Shown in pieces: positions 50,973-60,741 of a DNA stretch of 64,000 nt. The notes below the pieces were generated by a model. It was not told the DNA's origin, made no database searches, and saw nothing but the letters and a program-made list of their open reading frames with translations. The number at the start of each line of letters is the position of its first letter. Within the stretch, counting starts at the first letter, position 1. The DNA lies in the IMG/VR virus record IMGVR_UViG_3300023184_000025, positions 248,001 to 312,000 of that record. One strand, 5' to 3'. The DNA comes from a virus. The position numbers and the translations under genes are program-made.

Positions 50973-50992
50973 TGTTGTATAGATACAACACT
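50973..50992. promoter_or_regulatory. Upstream palindrome (TGTTGTA/TACAACA)
   Basis: GTGTTGTAT and ATACAACAC flank a short centre. The same half-sites occur just upstream of the promoters at 52499 and 61090, so it may be a shared regulator site. Confidence 0.5.
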
Positions 50993-50999
50993 CCTGAGT

Positions 51000-51074
51000 T
51001 GGTTGCGGGGGAAGGATTCGAACCTCCGTCTTCCGGGTTATGAGCCCGATAGTCTACCACTGACGTACCCCGCG
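51000..51074 (-). tRNA. Initiator tRNA-fMet (CAT)
   Basis: Acceptor CGCGGGG with the unpaired C1-A72 that marks bacterial initiators, anticodon arm with GGG/CCC pairs around CTCATAA, 3' end CCCCCGCAACCA. Close to the E. coli initiator at both ends. Confidence 0.93.
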
Positions 51075-51096
51075 GTAAAAGTTAGAGTTTTTATAT

Positions 51097-51172
51097 TGGC
51101 GGTCTTAGGGGGTAACGATCCCCACTCTTACGGCGTGACAAGCCGTCGTGCGTCCATGAACACTTTAAGACC
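51097..51172 (-). tRNA. tRNA-Asp (GTC)
   Basis: Acceptor GGTCTTA/TAAGACC, anticodon loop TTGTCAC, encoded CCA. The T-loop reads ATCGTTA rather than TTCGA-type, which is unusual. Confidence 0.88.
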
Positions 51173-51175
51173 AAA

Positions 51176-51328
51176 TTTTTATAGTCAAGCACCGAGTATG
51201 CCAATTTAGGAGTCCGGTGCTTCCGTTCCAAAGCCGATGCAGTTATATCAGGATCCGCCTCCGGCCGATGGGACCCGAATAGTGTATGCGTCCATACACG
51301 ATACCTTATCGATGCTTGACTATAAAAA
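51176..51328 (-). ncRNA. Structured RNA candidate closed by a 16-bp inverted repeat
   Basis: Ends TTTTTATAGTCAAGCA and TGCTTGACTATAAAAA form a perfect 16-bp helix enclosing 121 nt. Inner hairpin GTGTATG/CATACAC; alternative helix AAGCACC/GGTGCTT competes with the closing stem. No reading frame. Immediately precedes (on the plus map, follows) tRNA-Asp with a 3-nt gap. Confidence 0.6.
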
Positions 51329-51411
51329 CATATTGAAACACACTAACTACCTTGGTATGTACTAAAGTTCATAGAACCGCTACGACCCTATCTTTAATGT
51401 GCTTCAATATG
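51329..51411 (-). ncRNA. Structured RNA candidate closed by 9 + 4 bp inverted repeat
   Basis: CATATTGAA/TTCAATATG plus CACA/TGTG enclose ~57 nt. It abuts the preceding RNA block exactly. No tRNA features. Size of 83 nt suggests a processed small RNA. Confidence 0.5.
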
Positions 51412-51608
51412 CTCTGCATCCCCCGGCGGTAATTATAGAGTATCAAGATACGACGCTATCGTACCCATCACACACTCCTTCCACCCGCTTCCCGACAGGG
51501 ACCGTTCTCGCATTGCTAGCGGCCTTTTGGTTCGAAGACTACCACCCGTACATGTCACTGTACTTCTCATCGTGTGGGTCACACTATCCGGAGACACCCG
51601 GAACGTTC
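51412..51608 (-). other. Non-coding stretch with multiple hairpins
   Basis: Nearly 200 nt between the 83-nt RNA candidate and tRNA-Tyr. Local hairpins include GTATC/GATAC, GTACA/TGTAC, GTGTG/CACAC and CCGG/CCGG. No convincing gene. Together with 51176-51411 it accounts for the tRNA-free gap. Confidence 0.4.
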
Positions 51609-51695
51609 TGGTGGATGAGGTTGGACTTGAACCAACAATGCCATTACGACGGAAGATTTACAGTCTCCTGGGGTTACCAATTTTCCTACACATCC
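51609..51695 (-). tRNA. tRNA-Tyr (GTA)
   Basis: Long variable arm, anticodon loop CTGTAAA, acceptor GGATGTG/CTCATCC with one mismatch, encoded CCA. Confidence 0.9.
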
Positions 51696-51712
51696 AAAAT
51701 TAGGATAAGCTA

Positions 51713-51770
51713 CTTGTTTTCCAAACAAGCCCTTAATTGAGCGGTTACTCTGTCCATCTCTTTTATTCTA
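51713..51770 (-). pseudogene. Degenerate tRNA-Ser-like 5' half
   Basis: On the - strand, AGAGATGGACAGAG resembles a tRNA-Ser 5' end and D-arm, followed by an intact anticodon arm CTTGT-TTGGAAA-ACAAG (GGA). No T-arm, acceptor 3' strand or CCA follows before tRNA-Tyr, so it looks like a truncated tRNA. Confidence 0.4.
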
Positions 51771-51888
51771 ATGTCTGTGTGCAGAGAGATACTGCCTATC
51801 AGATTCTGGATTGCTCCGCTAACGGTCTTCTGCCACCGGACCTCTATCGCTAGTCAAGCGCCATTTTAACGAAAATAGTAACGGGATT

Positions 51889-51963
51889 TGGTACTGGGTA
51901 CGGGAATCGAACCCGTCTTACAAACGTGAAAGGCTTGTGTCCTAACCGATAGACGAACCCAGC
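51889..51963 (-). tRNA. tRNA-Glu (TTC)
   Basis: Acceptor GCTGGGT/ACCCAGT, anticodon loop CTTTCAC, encoded CCA. Confidence 0.93.
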
Positions 51964-52022
51964 ATAAAGAAAAACCCTATAGCAGTCCAGTTAAGCAACC
52001 GAACAGGGCCGTGTTAAAGAGA

Positions 52023-52081
52023 GAAGCCACGGTTGCAGGACCTAGTGCTCTTGCGAGGAAGTATCCAGGCGATGTGGCTTC
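52023..52081 (-). ncRNA. Small structured RNA candidate
   Basis: A perfect 8-bp inverted repeat GAAGCCAC/GTGGCTTC encloses 43 nt between tRNA-Glu and tRNA-Ser(GCT). No coding potential. Confidence 0.45.
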
Positions 52082-52088
52082 AAAAACT

Positions 52089-52178
52089 TGGCGGAGCGAC
52101 TGGGAGTCGAACCCAGTCAACGCTTTAACACGTTGTACGGATTAGCAATCCGCTGCCTTACCGTTCGGCCACCGCTCC
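52089..52178 (-). tRNA. tRNA-Ser (GCT)
   Basis: Long variable arm, acceptor GGAGCGG/TCGCTCC, anticodon loop TTGCTAA, encoded CCA. First tRNA of the array after the promoter at 52499. Confidence 0.93.
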
Positions 52179-52189
52179 AAAAAAAATGC

Positions 52190-52423
52190 TATATTAAAAT
52201 ACACTAAAGGAACCATTGTGCATCTATGTCTACACTATACGAACGTCTCGTATAGGCCTGCACGGTCATTACTGCCTACATACTCCGCCGCTTCTCTGGG
52301 ATTAGTTCCGTATCATCTAAACGGACCCCGGTTTCATAGACTGTAAGATTGCGTAGGGCGGCCCCTGTGCTCGCGTCTTACAGTCCCTAACGGTGTAGGT
52401 AACCTTTAATACATTTTAATATA
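52190..52423 (-). ncRNA. Large structured RNA candidate at the head of the tRNA array
   Basis: Ends TATATTAAAAT/ATTTTAATATA (11 bp) and TAAAGG/CCTTTA (6 bp) close 234 nt. Inside are a perfect 10-bp hairpin GACTGTAAGA/TCTTACAGTC and an 8-bp hairpin CTATACGA/TCGTATAG. It is the first element transcribed from the promoter at 52499, ahead of tRNA-Ser(GCT). No reading frame. With the flanking promoter and hairpin at 52424-52443 it fills the 52179-52675 gap. Confidence 0.6.
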
Positions 52424-52498
52424 GTAACCCTTGCGGGTTACTACATAAAAACTCTAAAATTTTTAAAGAACATTGTTGATTTCTCAACGTATGCATCA

Positions 52499-52527
52499 AT
52501 TATATGACACTTTGCGATTTTTGTCAA
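52499..52527 (-). promoter_or_regulatory. Strong sigma70-type promoter for the tRNA array
   Basis: TTGACA, 17-bp spacer, TATAAT: full consensus. TGTTGTA/TACAACA palindrome about 10 nt upstream of the -35. Confidence 0.88.
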
Positions 52528-52536
52528 CTACTTGTT

Positions 52537-52556
52537 TGTTGTATTTTTACAACACT
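52537..52556. promoter_or_regulatory. Upstream palindrome (TGTTGTA/TACAACA)
   Basis: Inverted half-sites with an A-rich centre, 10 nt before the -35 of the array promoter. Confidence 0.5.
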
Positions 52557-52628
52557 CTGTTGTTGTCCGGAATTGCTTCCTTCATGTTTCTATTGTACTA
52601 GATCTGCCAATTTTGGTCTACCTATAAA

Positions 52629-52657
52629 AAGAAAACCCGCCTAGTTGGCGGGTCTTT
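52629..52657 (-). terminator. Intrinsic terminator
   Basis: AAACCCGCC/GGCGGGT stem with T-rich tail on the - strand; follows the 34-residue ORF. Confidence 0.75.
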
Positions 52658-52675
52658 GTTGATAGTACTTTCTAG

Positions 52676-52780
52676 TTATCTAGATTTCTCAAGACCCGCA
52701 TCAGACATGTGTTCATAGTCATAACTCACAAAATCTCGTGTGTTACTATTAGTGTGCATAGACAATGGTTGATAGTTCAT
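52676..52780 (-). CDS. 34-residue ORF (weak)
   Basis: Starts MNYQPLSMHTNSNTRDF; C-terminal SYDYEHMSDAGLEKS looks protein-like. It is followed by a good terminator at 52629-52657, but no RBS is visible and it is very short. Confidence 0.35.
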   Translation of the reverse strand: MNYQPLSMHTNSNTRDFVSYDYEHMSDAGLEKSR

Positions 52781-52883
52781 AGTACTATTATATATCCATA
52801 ATCTTTAAAAATTAATTTTTTCCTAGTTTTTTTACCAAAGCAACTACCCGGGTCCAAATAAATAAATTTTTAAAAAGTATCAA

Positions 52884-53588
52884 ATGATCAATACTAATAC
52901 AGATAAAATAATAATTATATGTTATTCTAGTTTTAGCGGCGGAAAATTTTTAGTTAACAGTCTAGGGTTAAGCAATAAAATTGTATTACAAGATATCAAC
53001 TTGGCAACACAGCAAGCAAATGGAAATTTCTCAAAACAGGAAAAGTTTGAATATTTTGTTACAAAATTAAACGAAAATGGACCCACTAAAGAATGGAACG
53101 ATCTTGGACTAGGGTGTTTTCAGTTTTTTGGTGTTCTTGACAAGGAATACTTGCAAAACAAAGTCACTGTAGAAAGATTTGACAACAAAATTTCAAATAT
53201 CATTGACAATGATCTAACATTTTTTCTAGTTGCACATAATTACATTTTTTTGCCAAAATATTTAGAGGTATGGAAGAATGCAAAAATTATAGTGTTTGAA
53301 AACTCTGATTTGTTTATTAAATGGAGAACAAACGGAAAACAGACTGACAATGGTGCGTTTTCAAGAGAGAAATTTTTAGATAAAAATGTAATACACTATT
53401 TTGACAATAATAATTATTTTTCAAAAATCAAGACCCTAGACGAGATTGAAAAAATGCATCAGGTATTAGACTTACCTGACTTTGATAAAGAGTTAGTATC
53501 AAACTACTATGATTTATGGATGAGCAAGTTACTAGAAAATAAAATATACTGGGAAAAAAGTAATAAATCTGGCAGAATCAATTTTTAA
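52884..53588 (+). CDS. P-loop-like hypothetical protein
   Basis: A 234-residue protein whose N-terminus, IIIICYSSFSGGKFLVNSLG, has the strand-glycine-loop-helix form of a nucleotide-binding or sulfotransferase-like fold and resembles the start of the 649-residue protein at 2347. No further motif. It opens the + strand island of four genes. AT-rich with a weak RBS. Function unknown. Confidence 0.7.
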   Translation: MINTNTDKIIIICYSSFSGGKFLVNSLGLSNKIVLQDINLATQQANGNFSKQEKFEYFVTKLNENGPTKEWNDLGLGCFQFFGVLDKEYLQNKVTVERFDNKISNIIDNDLTFFLVAHNYIFLPKYLEVWKNAKIIVFENSDLFIKWRTNGKQTDNGAFSREKFLDKNVIHYFDNNNYFSKIKTLDEIEKMHQVLDLPDFDKELVSNYYDLWMSKLLENKIYWEKSNKSGRINF

Positions 53589-53669
53589 GTATGTTTATTT
53601 CCTTTTTGTATCATTGGTTTAAATATTATATAAATCAAAGCCGTAGCTGGCATCATAAAGGAGTAATCA

Positions 53670-54404
53670 ATGGTTACCAAGAAAGCACCAGTCAGAAAGG
53701 CACCTGTCAAGAAAGTAGTTGCTAAAAAAACACCTGTTAAAAAGGCACCCGTTAAAAAGACAACCACAGCACCAATTGTGATTGATGTCAGTAGCACTAC
53801 TAAATCAGCATCATCCATGTTGGACAAGGCCATAGACCTAATCAAGTGGGTGGACACACCGTTCAAACTGTTTGAAGTTATCTTGTTGGCCAGCGTGTTC
53901 TTTTTTGGCTATTTCGCCTGGGACAGCAGAACTGTTATTTTAAATGCAATAACACAAAGCAGTCATATAACAAATCTCAAAGAAGTAAATCATCTTATAC
54001 CAGTTGCTGTTGGTCTACAAAAAGACTTGGATGCGGTATCTGTAGTAGTACACAAAGCCAGTTTAGTTACCAACACCCGAACAACCATGTTAGCTTTTGG
54101 TCCTAAGGGCAGAGATAATGCATTAGACGGGTTGGTTTCCAGTTTGTTCAACAAAGATCCCATACGCAATGCCGCTATCATTGGCATGCTCAACGGTGAA
54201 GTTGTTTGCGATAAGTTAGAAGTAACAGGCAAGACTTCAGAATGGGAAGTCAAGCAAGGCGCCACATTTATCTGTCGTGGTGGTATTCCTCCAGAAGTGG
54301 GAGATTTTGATGGATACGTGTCAGTTGGATTCAAAACAGAACCAACAGAACTAACTGTGGTTAAAACTAGAATTAATCTAGCCACATCTGAGATGTCGCA
54401 ATGA
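53670..54404 (+). CDS. Lys/Ala/Pro-rich single-pass membrane protein
   Basis: A 244-residue protein. Residues 3-32 are KAPVKK-type repeats like histone H1 or AlgP tails; one membrane helix (FEVILLASVFFFGYFAW) follows at ~68-86; the remaining ~155 residues are probably periplasmic. RBS AAAGGAG. The basic tail on the cytoplasmic side could touch DNA or RNA. It is coupled (ATGA) to the lipoprotein gene, so the two may form an envelope-spanning pair. Confidence 0.75.
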   Translation: MVTKKAPVRKAPVKKVVAKKTPVKKAPVKKTTTAPIVIDVSSTTKSASSMLDKAIDLIKWVDTPFKLFEVILLASVFFFGYFAWDSRTVILNAITQSSHITNLKEVNHLIPVAVGLQKDLDAVSVVVHKASLVTNTRTTMLAFGPKGRDNALDGLVSSLFNKDPIRNAAIIGMLNGEVVCDKLEVTGKTSEWEVKQGATFICRGGIPPEVGDFDGYVSVGFKTEPTELTVVKTRINLATSEMSQ

Positions 54405-54745
54405 AATGGCTAATAGTATTTTTATTACTGCTAATTTCATGTATACCAAGTTCAAGTCAGCCGTGTGATGATTGTATAGGTGGAGTTGTTGCTACAGATA
54501 CTAACACTTGTTTGGTATCTAATTTTTATAAAATTGCTTATTCAATTCATGACCCTGGTTTACGACACCAACAGTTATCATCGTGGTTAACAACCAACGG
54601 AAACAAATGTGACAGCAAACAACTTGTTATAATTTGGAATCGTCTTGCTGAATGGGGTGGCGCCGCCGACTCAGCAGAATTGCGAGGCAAACTACTTTAT
54701 TATTTTTCTAGAGCCGAAGAGAGGGAACGCAAGGAAAAATCATAA
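54401..54745 (+). CDS. Small putative lipoprotein
   Basis: A 114-residue protein with MKWLIVFLLLLISC, a lipoprotein signal with lipobox L-I-S-C, then four further cysteines (CDDC, C, C). Coupled to genes on both sides (ATGA and TAATG). Could be an outer-membrane spanin-like or exclusion protein, a guess from size and topology only. Confidence 0.7.
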   Translation: MKWLIVFLLLLISCIPSSSQPCDDCIGGVVATDTNTCLVSNFYKIAYSIHDPGLRHQQLSSWLTTNGNKCDSKQLVIIWNRLAEWGGAADSAELRGKLLYYFSRAEERERKEKS

Positions 54746-54978
54746 TGGATGCAATCAGATGGTTCCCAATAGTGCAACCAAGTTACGCAAATGTAGATGG
54801 TATTTTAGCCGATGTTCACGCAAGAAAAAATGAAGAACGCTGGGCTGAATACAACAAAGAGTTAGTTGAAAAAATACATTTCAGGGACTATTTGTATGAT
54901 TTGTATTTGAAAAGAGCACACGAAAATCACATACGCATGGAAATATTCAACGTGAGTACCATAGATTATTATGTTTAA
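54745..54978 (+). CDS. Small hypothetical protein
   Basis: A 77-residue soluble protein (MDAIRWFPIVQPSYANVDG), charged helix in the middle. Start overlaps the previous stop. No family recognised. It ends 9 nt from the convergent gene at 54988. Confidence 0.68.
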   Translation: MDAIRWFPIVQPSYANVDGILADVHARKNEERWAEYNKELVEKIHFRDYLYDLYLKRAHENHIRMEIFNVSTIDYYV

Positions 54979-54987
54979 TTAAAATTG

Positions 54988-56076
54988 TTATATAACTTTA
55001 TCAGCGGTATTAACTAGGTCGTCAAACTGTTTAATTTGCCATTGATGCTTTTTGGCAAGATTGAGAATATTATCAACATTATTGCAAGCTAATTTTATTA
55101 AATTTTGATGATTGTGTTTGATATCGTTAATTAAATCATTCTCCAAGGCACCGATGTTATTAACTAAAAATTCCACGTTTTCAACAATTGCATTTAATCG
55201 TTGTTCGTGGTCAAGTATGTTGTCATATTTGATAGGCAAATATTCTTCAAAGGTTTTGAATCCCATAATTGATAGTTGTTTGAGTACTCCGGGAATTCCA
55301 GCAATTATAAAAGCATGATTATTTAATATTGGAATCCAGGTTTTTTCTGTGAAAAAAACAGCATCAACCGAATTTGTATTATTAAAAATAGTTTCGGGCA
55401 CAATTGAAAAACCTGTGTTATCATAAAGTTTAACGTCGTAAGGTACCGGAAGAAAAAAATAAGAGTAACCAAACGGTTTAAATTTAACACTATCTGGTTG
55501 ACGTTGATATTTGTTTGTAAAATCAATGTATTCGTCAACTGTTATTTCAGGCACAGTTGAATGTTCTTGATTAATTTTATCTTTAATTGGATAAAACGAC
55601 CATATGCTGTTTTCTAACAAATTCTTTTGTTGTAACTTATATAGCAATCGAGTTCTGTTGAGTTTAGATGGTTTGCCGGTCAAGAATAAAAATGTATTTT
55701 TTACATTGGGTATTTTTTTAAAATCGCATAGTTTTTTAACTACAACTTCGTTGTAGATTCTTACTAAAAAATAATCTATTAGTAGAACATCATCAACAGC
55801 TGGATCCAACAGGTCTTGGTAATAAGGTTGATACCAGGAATCAAGTATAACAAAAATTCTTCCTTTCAATTTTCTCTTTGCTGTTTGCACTAGCGTTTTA
55901 TACCCTTGTCTCCAGTTAGTAGACATTTTATAATAAGGTACTTCCCATACACTAGCTAAAATAGTATCACAGTCTGTGTTGTACTCTTTAAGAAAATTTT
56001 CAGCCTGCTCAACGGAAAAAGTATCTCCTTGGAAGATATATTCTTCACATCTGATAACTTGAAACTTATTGTTCAT
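54988..56076 (-). CDS. Glycosyltransferase-like protein (TEK-motif family, member 5)
   Basis: A 362-residue protein with the family block FFTEKTWIPILNNHAFI, LSIMGFKTF, and LPIKYDNIL, and the middle segment FLFLTGKPSKLNRTRLLYK equivalent to FLFLNGRLRGHRK of the protein at 4280. It stands alone, far from the sugar cluster. Role unknown. Confidence 0.62.
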   Translation of the reverse strand: MNNKFQVIRCEEYIFQGDTFSVEQAENFLKEYNTDCDTILASVWEVPYYKMSTNWRQGYKTLVQTAKRKLKGRIFVILDSWYQPYYQDLLDPAVDDVLLIDYFLVRIYNEVVVKKLCDFKKIPNVKNTFLFLTGKPSKLNRTRLLYKLQQKNLLENSIWSFYPIKDKINQEHSTVPEITVDEYIDFTNKYQRQPDSVKFKPFGYSYFFLPVPYDVKLYDNTGFSIVPETIFNNTNSVDAVFFTEKTWIPILNNHAFIIAGIPGVLKQLSIMGFKTFEEYLPIKYDNILDHEQRLNAIVENVEFLVNNIGALENDLINDIKHNHQNLIKLACNNVDNILNLAKKHQWQIKQFDDLVNTADKVI

Positions 56077-56094
56077 ACTCTATTTAAACTTGTT

Positions 56095-56120
56095 AAAAAG
56101 CCCGGTTGCCCGGGCTTTTA
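56095..56120 (-). terminator. Intrinsic terminator after groEL
   Basis: AAAAGCCCGG/CCGGGCTTTT stem with T-run, adjacent to the groEL stop. Confidence 0.88.
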
Positions 56121-56122
56121 GA

Positions 56123-58041
<1,919 letters not shown>

Positions 58042-58118
58042 ATTTTTCTCCTTTAAAGTAAGCAAGATTTTATTCATGACCCGCGAACGGCATCACGAAT
58101 CAATATTTATAATTCGTT

Positions 58119-58147
58119 ATTTTATACTATACAAAAAATATTTGCAA
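58119..58147 (-). promoter_or_regulatory. Possible promoter for groES-groEL
   Basis: TTGCAA, 17-bp spacer, TAAAAT; weaker than the TTGACC series. About 75 nt leader to the ATG. Confidence 0.45.
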
Positions 58148-58151
58148 CCAA

Positions 58152-58508
58152 TTAGGTAAAAGATAACTCAGCTGTGATTTTGTGCAAGCGATCAAATCTG
58201 AAACTACGCCATTCTTCTTTTTCCAAGTCATATACACGCACAACATCCTCTGTGGGTTCTTTGCGTTCTTTCTTGGGAAGTGCCGATTCTGTTACAGCTT
58301 CCCATTTGATTAAGTCATTATTAAGAGTACATTTCATTTGTCGAATTGTACCATCAGCTTTGACAAACTCAATGCTGACAGAGCCTGCTTGTAGTAAGCC
58401 ACGTACCCAATCTCGTATGACAATTTTCTGCGTGTCATCTGCTTCTTGATATTGTGTGCCTGGCGCACTTTTAAGAAGACGAACCATTTCTTGTTTAGAC
58501 CAATCCAT
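58152..58508 (-). CDS. Conserved phage protein (DUF2693-like)
   Basis: A 118-residue protein: helical N-terminus (MVRLLKSAPGTQYQE), then VSIEFVKADGTIRQMKCTLN and VRVYDLEKEEWRSFRFDRL, which match the pattern of the DUF2693 SH3-like phage family. Small regulatory or nucleic-acid-binding role possible; unproven. Confidence 0.75.
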   Translation of the reverse strand: MDWSKQEMVRLLKSAPGTQYQEADDTQKIVIRDWVRGLLQAGSVSIEFVKADGTIRQMKCTLNNDLIKWEAVTESALPKKERKEPTEDVVRVYDLEKEEWRSFRFDRLHKITAELSFT

Positions 58509-58515
58509 AATTACC

Positions 58516-58734
58516 TCACTTGTGTTTTAATGCAAACCAACTGGCAGTTGCATTGTTATAAAAGAAAAAAATTGTATATTTAGGGTTCATTTGATGTCCA
58601 TTTATTGCATCAAACTTGGGAGGATAATATTGAAAGTCAAAGTCTGAACCTTGCCGAAGACCGCTGTCTCTCAACTCTTGTACTATTTCCATAACACGAG
58701 TTGGGTTGTGTCCTTCGAGCGTTACTTCAATCAT
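58516..58734 (-). CDS. Small conserved hypothetical protein
   Basis: A 72-residue protein starting at ATG 58734 (MIEVTLEGH); the frame also has an upstream GTG. It contains RDSGLRQGSDFDFQYYPP. Overlaps the previous gene by 4 nt. No family known. Confidence 0.65.
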   Translation of the reverse strand: MIEVTLEGHNPTRVMEIVQELRDSGLRQGSDFDFQYYPPKFDAINGHQMNPKYTIFFFYNNATASWFALKHK

Positions 58735-58949
58735 GCCCACCTCAGTAAGAACAATGTTAACATTTTTTCATCTCTAAACTCAAATACACCTTCTCCAATG
58801 AATCTCCAACCATCTATTGCAGTATTTCCAAATTGTTCTTTGCACCATTCTATACATGGCGTCCAGCCCACATACACATGTTTAGAAACACTACCGTTTA
58901 CAGGAGGCATAATACTGGCCACATACCACCCTGATAAACTGTTAATCAT
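58731..58949 (-). CDS. Small conserved hypothetical protein
   Basis: A 72-residue protein. Start placed at ATG 58949 (MINSLSGWYVASIM), 8 nt inside the previous gene; a longer frame upstream would overlap it by about 120 nt. Contains a CIEWCKEQFG segment. Resembles the next gene in size and aromatic content, possibly a divergent duplicate. Confidence 0.62.
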   Translation of the reverse strand: MINSLSGWYVASIMPPVNGSVSKHVYVGWTPCIEWCKEQFGNTAIDGWRFIGEGVFEFRDEKMLTLFLLRWA

Positions 58950-59493
58950 CTTCCCATTCAACAGGTGCCCATCCAAGTTTACGTAGATCTTCCCGGATCT
59001 CTTGGGTGACCACACCTTCGGGCACATAGTCACGTCCGTCTGGATCAGTAGTGGGCTCATAATGATCTAAACCAAAACCGGATTCTTTGTTACCAATGCC
59101 AGAACAGTACCAATCAATGTAATCGCCTTTTTCCTGCATGTCAGCAACAATGCCTCCGCTGTGCCGCCAACTGCAACTCCAACGTTGGTTTTTTAAGATA
59201 GGCCAGGTTTCCAATTTTTGAAACTGCATGTTGCACATGGCCGCATACAAGTTCTGTGCATAATTGTCGCTGGCTTTTACTTTGTCACAGATCCATTCAG
59301 TGCCACGGAGATCGTATTCCATATTGTCTTTTTGCCATTCTGGATCTGCAACATTAGCTTCATCCTGCTCACGCCAAGTTTTATACATTTCTATATAGTC
59401 AGGATTGGGCAACTTGCCTTGTTCCTCACAGCGTTTAACATATCCTTCCTTTTGAAAGGTATGTCGTTCTGGACTGCTGTTTATCTTGGTCAT
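58942..59493 (-). CDS. Conserved hypothetical protein
   Basis: A 183-residue soluble protein with Trp- and Cys-containing blocks (WSCSWRHSGGIVADM, DWYCSGIGNKESG). Likely globular; no motif assigned. Overlaps its upstream neighbour by 4 nt. Confidence 0.72.
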   Translation of the reverse strand: MTKINSSPERHTFQKEGYVKRCEEQGKLPNPDYIEMYKTWREQDEANVADPEWQKDNMEYDLRGTEWICDKVKASDNYAQNLYAAMCNMQFQKLETWPILKNQRWSCSWRHSGGIVADMQEKGDYIDWYCSGIGNKESGFGLDHYEPTTDPDGRDYVPEGVVTQEIREDLRKLGWAPVEWEDD

Positions 59494-59735
59494 TGTAGTT
59501 TTCTTGTGGATTCTTCGTCAAAACTGTTTAACAGTTTTTCTGCCAACGCAGGATCTTCTTCCATGAGTTCTTCAAAGTCAACAGGACGACTTTGTTCTGC
59601 TAATTCTTCTGGTGTTAGATTAGAAAACATCTCAATAAGCTCTTTCTGCAGAGCATCAAGTTCTTCTTGTGTTCCATCAAAATCATCAAATGCACCAGGT
59701 GCAAACTCTACTTTTGATTTCTGCGAATTAGTCAT
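59490..59735 (-). CDS. Small acidic hypothetical protein
   Basis: An 81-residue highly acidic protein (LTPEELAEQSRPVDFEELM). No family recognised; DNA-mimic or binding-partner roles are conceivable but unsupported. Overlaps the next gene by 4 nt. Confidence 0.7.
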   Translation of the reverse strand: MTNSQKSKVEFAPGAFDDFDGTQEELDALQKELIEMFSNLTPEELAEQSRPVDFEELMEEDPALAEKLLNSFDEESTRKLQ

Positions 59736-59750
59736 TGTGAATCCTTGTTA

Positions 59751-59825
59751 TGGTCCGGCCTACAGGAATCGAACCTGTATTGATAGCTTAGAAGGCTACT
59801 GTTCTATCCATTGAACTAAGGCCAG
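59751..59825 (-). tRNA. tRNA-Arg (TCT)
   Basis: Acceptor CTGGCCT/AGGCCGG, anticodon loop CTTCTAA, encoded CCA. Reads AGA. Confidence 0.92.
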
Positions 59826-59830
59826 GTTGT

Positions 59831-59916
59831 TGGTGCGACTGGCCGGAATCGAACCGGCACGCCATTACAGCGAGAGATTTTAAGTCTCTTGTGTCTACCT
59901 ATTTCACCACAGTCGC
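59831..59916 (-). tRNA. tRNA-Leu (TAA)
   Basis: Long variable arm, acceptor GCGACTG/CAGTCGC, anticodon loop CTTAAAA, encoded CCA. Confidence 0.93.
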
Positions 59917-59917
59917 T

Positions 59918-59992
59918 TGGTGGGCCCACTTGGAATTGAACCAAGACTCGACCGATTATGAGTCGGTTGCTTTACCATTAAGCTATAAGCCC
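59918..59992 (-). tRNA. tRNA with CAT anticodon (Ile2 or Met)
   Basis: Acceptor GGGCTTA/TGGGCCC, anticodon loop CTCATAA, encoded CCA. Not initiator-like. May be tRNA-Ile2 whose C34 becomes lysidine, since an elongator Met (49706) is already present. Confidence 0.88.
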
Positions 59993-60008
59993 AGTACGAG
60001 TAATTATA

Positions 60009-60545
60009 CTAAAATTTGTTTTCAACTTCGTTCAACTTGTGTTGCGCAATGGCTTCTGTGAGTGCTTGCACAACAAACTGATTGAATGTTACATCTTGCT
60101 CATGTGCAAGTTTCATGTATTTTAACAGCTCTTCATCACTAAAGTCAAGTGGCACTTGCACACGAGTATCATACACCTCGCCTGCCTTGATAGCCAAACA
60201 CTTCTGAATAAAGTCGTCATCCACTTCTAGATCCACATAGTCAACATTGTCCCAGGCTTGGTTCAGCATTTCGCCGCGAGTCTTGGCTTCTTTGTTGTAC
60301 TTTTTAACATAGTCAGAATTGATCATGCGATATGCACGATTGTTTGTGTAGTCGCAGACTGCCACTTCATAGACCTTTTGACTCTTAGTGCTGAATACAA
60401 CATTGAAACTCCAACCGCCTTCATCGTGAACACCGTTCCAGCTACTCAACTGATAACTATTTGATCCGTAACAGTTCCAACCAAAATCACCACCTTCGGT
60501 GATTTTATAGTCAACTAATTCCATCCATTCTTTCATTGTGATCAT
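60009..60545 (-). CDS. Conserved phage hypothetical protein
   Basis: A 178-residue protein. N-terminal half Trp/Tyr/Gly-rich (GWNCYGSNSYQLSSWNG); C-terminal end EEQDVTFNQFVVQAL-type helix resembles ribbon-helix-helix or antitoxin-like dimerisation segments (VPLDFSDEELLKYMKLA). Strong promoter and GGAG RBS upstream. Confidence 0.75.
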   Translation of the reverse strand: MITMKEWMELVDYKITEGGDFGWNCYGSNSYQLSSWNGVHDEGGWSFNVVFSTKSQKVYEVAVCDYTNNRAYRMINSDYVKKYNKEAKTRGEMLNQAWDNVDYVDLEVDDDFIQKCLAIKAGEVYDTRVQVPLDFSDEELLKYMKLAHEQDVTFNQFVVQALTEAIAQHKLNEVENKF

Positions 60546-60570
60546 ATGATATACTCCTGATTAGATACTA

Positions 60571-60599
60571 ATTATACACTTATACAATTTTAAAGTCAA
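60571..60599 (-). promoter_or_regulatory. Sigma70-type promoter
   Basis: TTGACT, 17-bp spacer, TG-x-TATAAT; drives the 178-residue gene. The -35 lies inside the 3' end of the 50-residue gene. Confidence 0.83.
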
Positions 60600-60732
60600 C
60601 GGCACAACAACATGTTTGATGTTTTTCACGTCGTTGGTATGCCGTTTTCAATTCTTCTTTGCGCATGCGATATTTTGGTGTGCGCAAATCTTTGGCAACA
60701 AGGTTTTTGGGTTTGAGTTGTTTAATTTTCAT
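60580..60732 (-). CDS. 50-residue basic protein
   Basis: Starts MKIKQLKPKNLVAKDLRTP; the VAKDLRTPKYRMR segment resembles a motif of small basic proteins seen in many phages. Three consecutive Cys near the end. Lies 9 nt downstream of the GIY-YIG gene. Function unknown. Confidence 0.65.
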   Translation of the reverse strand: MKIKQLKPKNLVAKDLRTPKYRMRKEELKTAYQRREKHQTCCCAVDFKIV

Positions 60733-60741
60733 ACTGCACCA

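Noticed and set aside
53585-53866. 93-residue - strand frame opposite the Lys-rich protein
   Set aside because: Mirror image of the KAPVKK repeats; the + strand gene has a good RBS and is coupled to the next gene.
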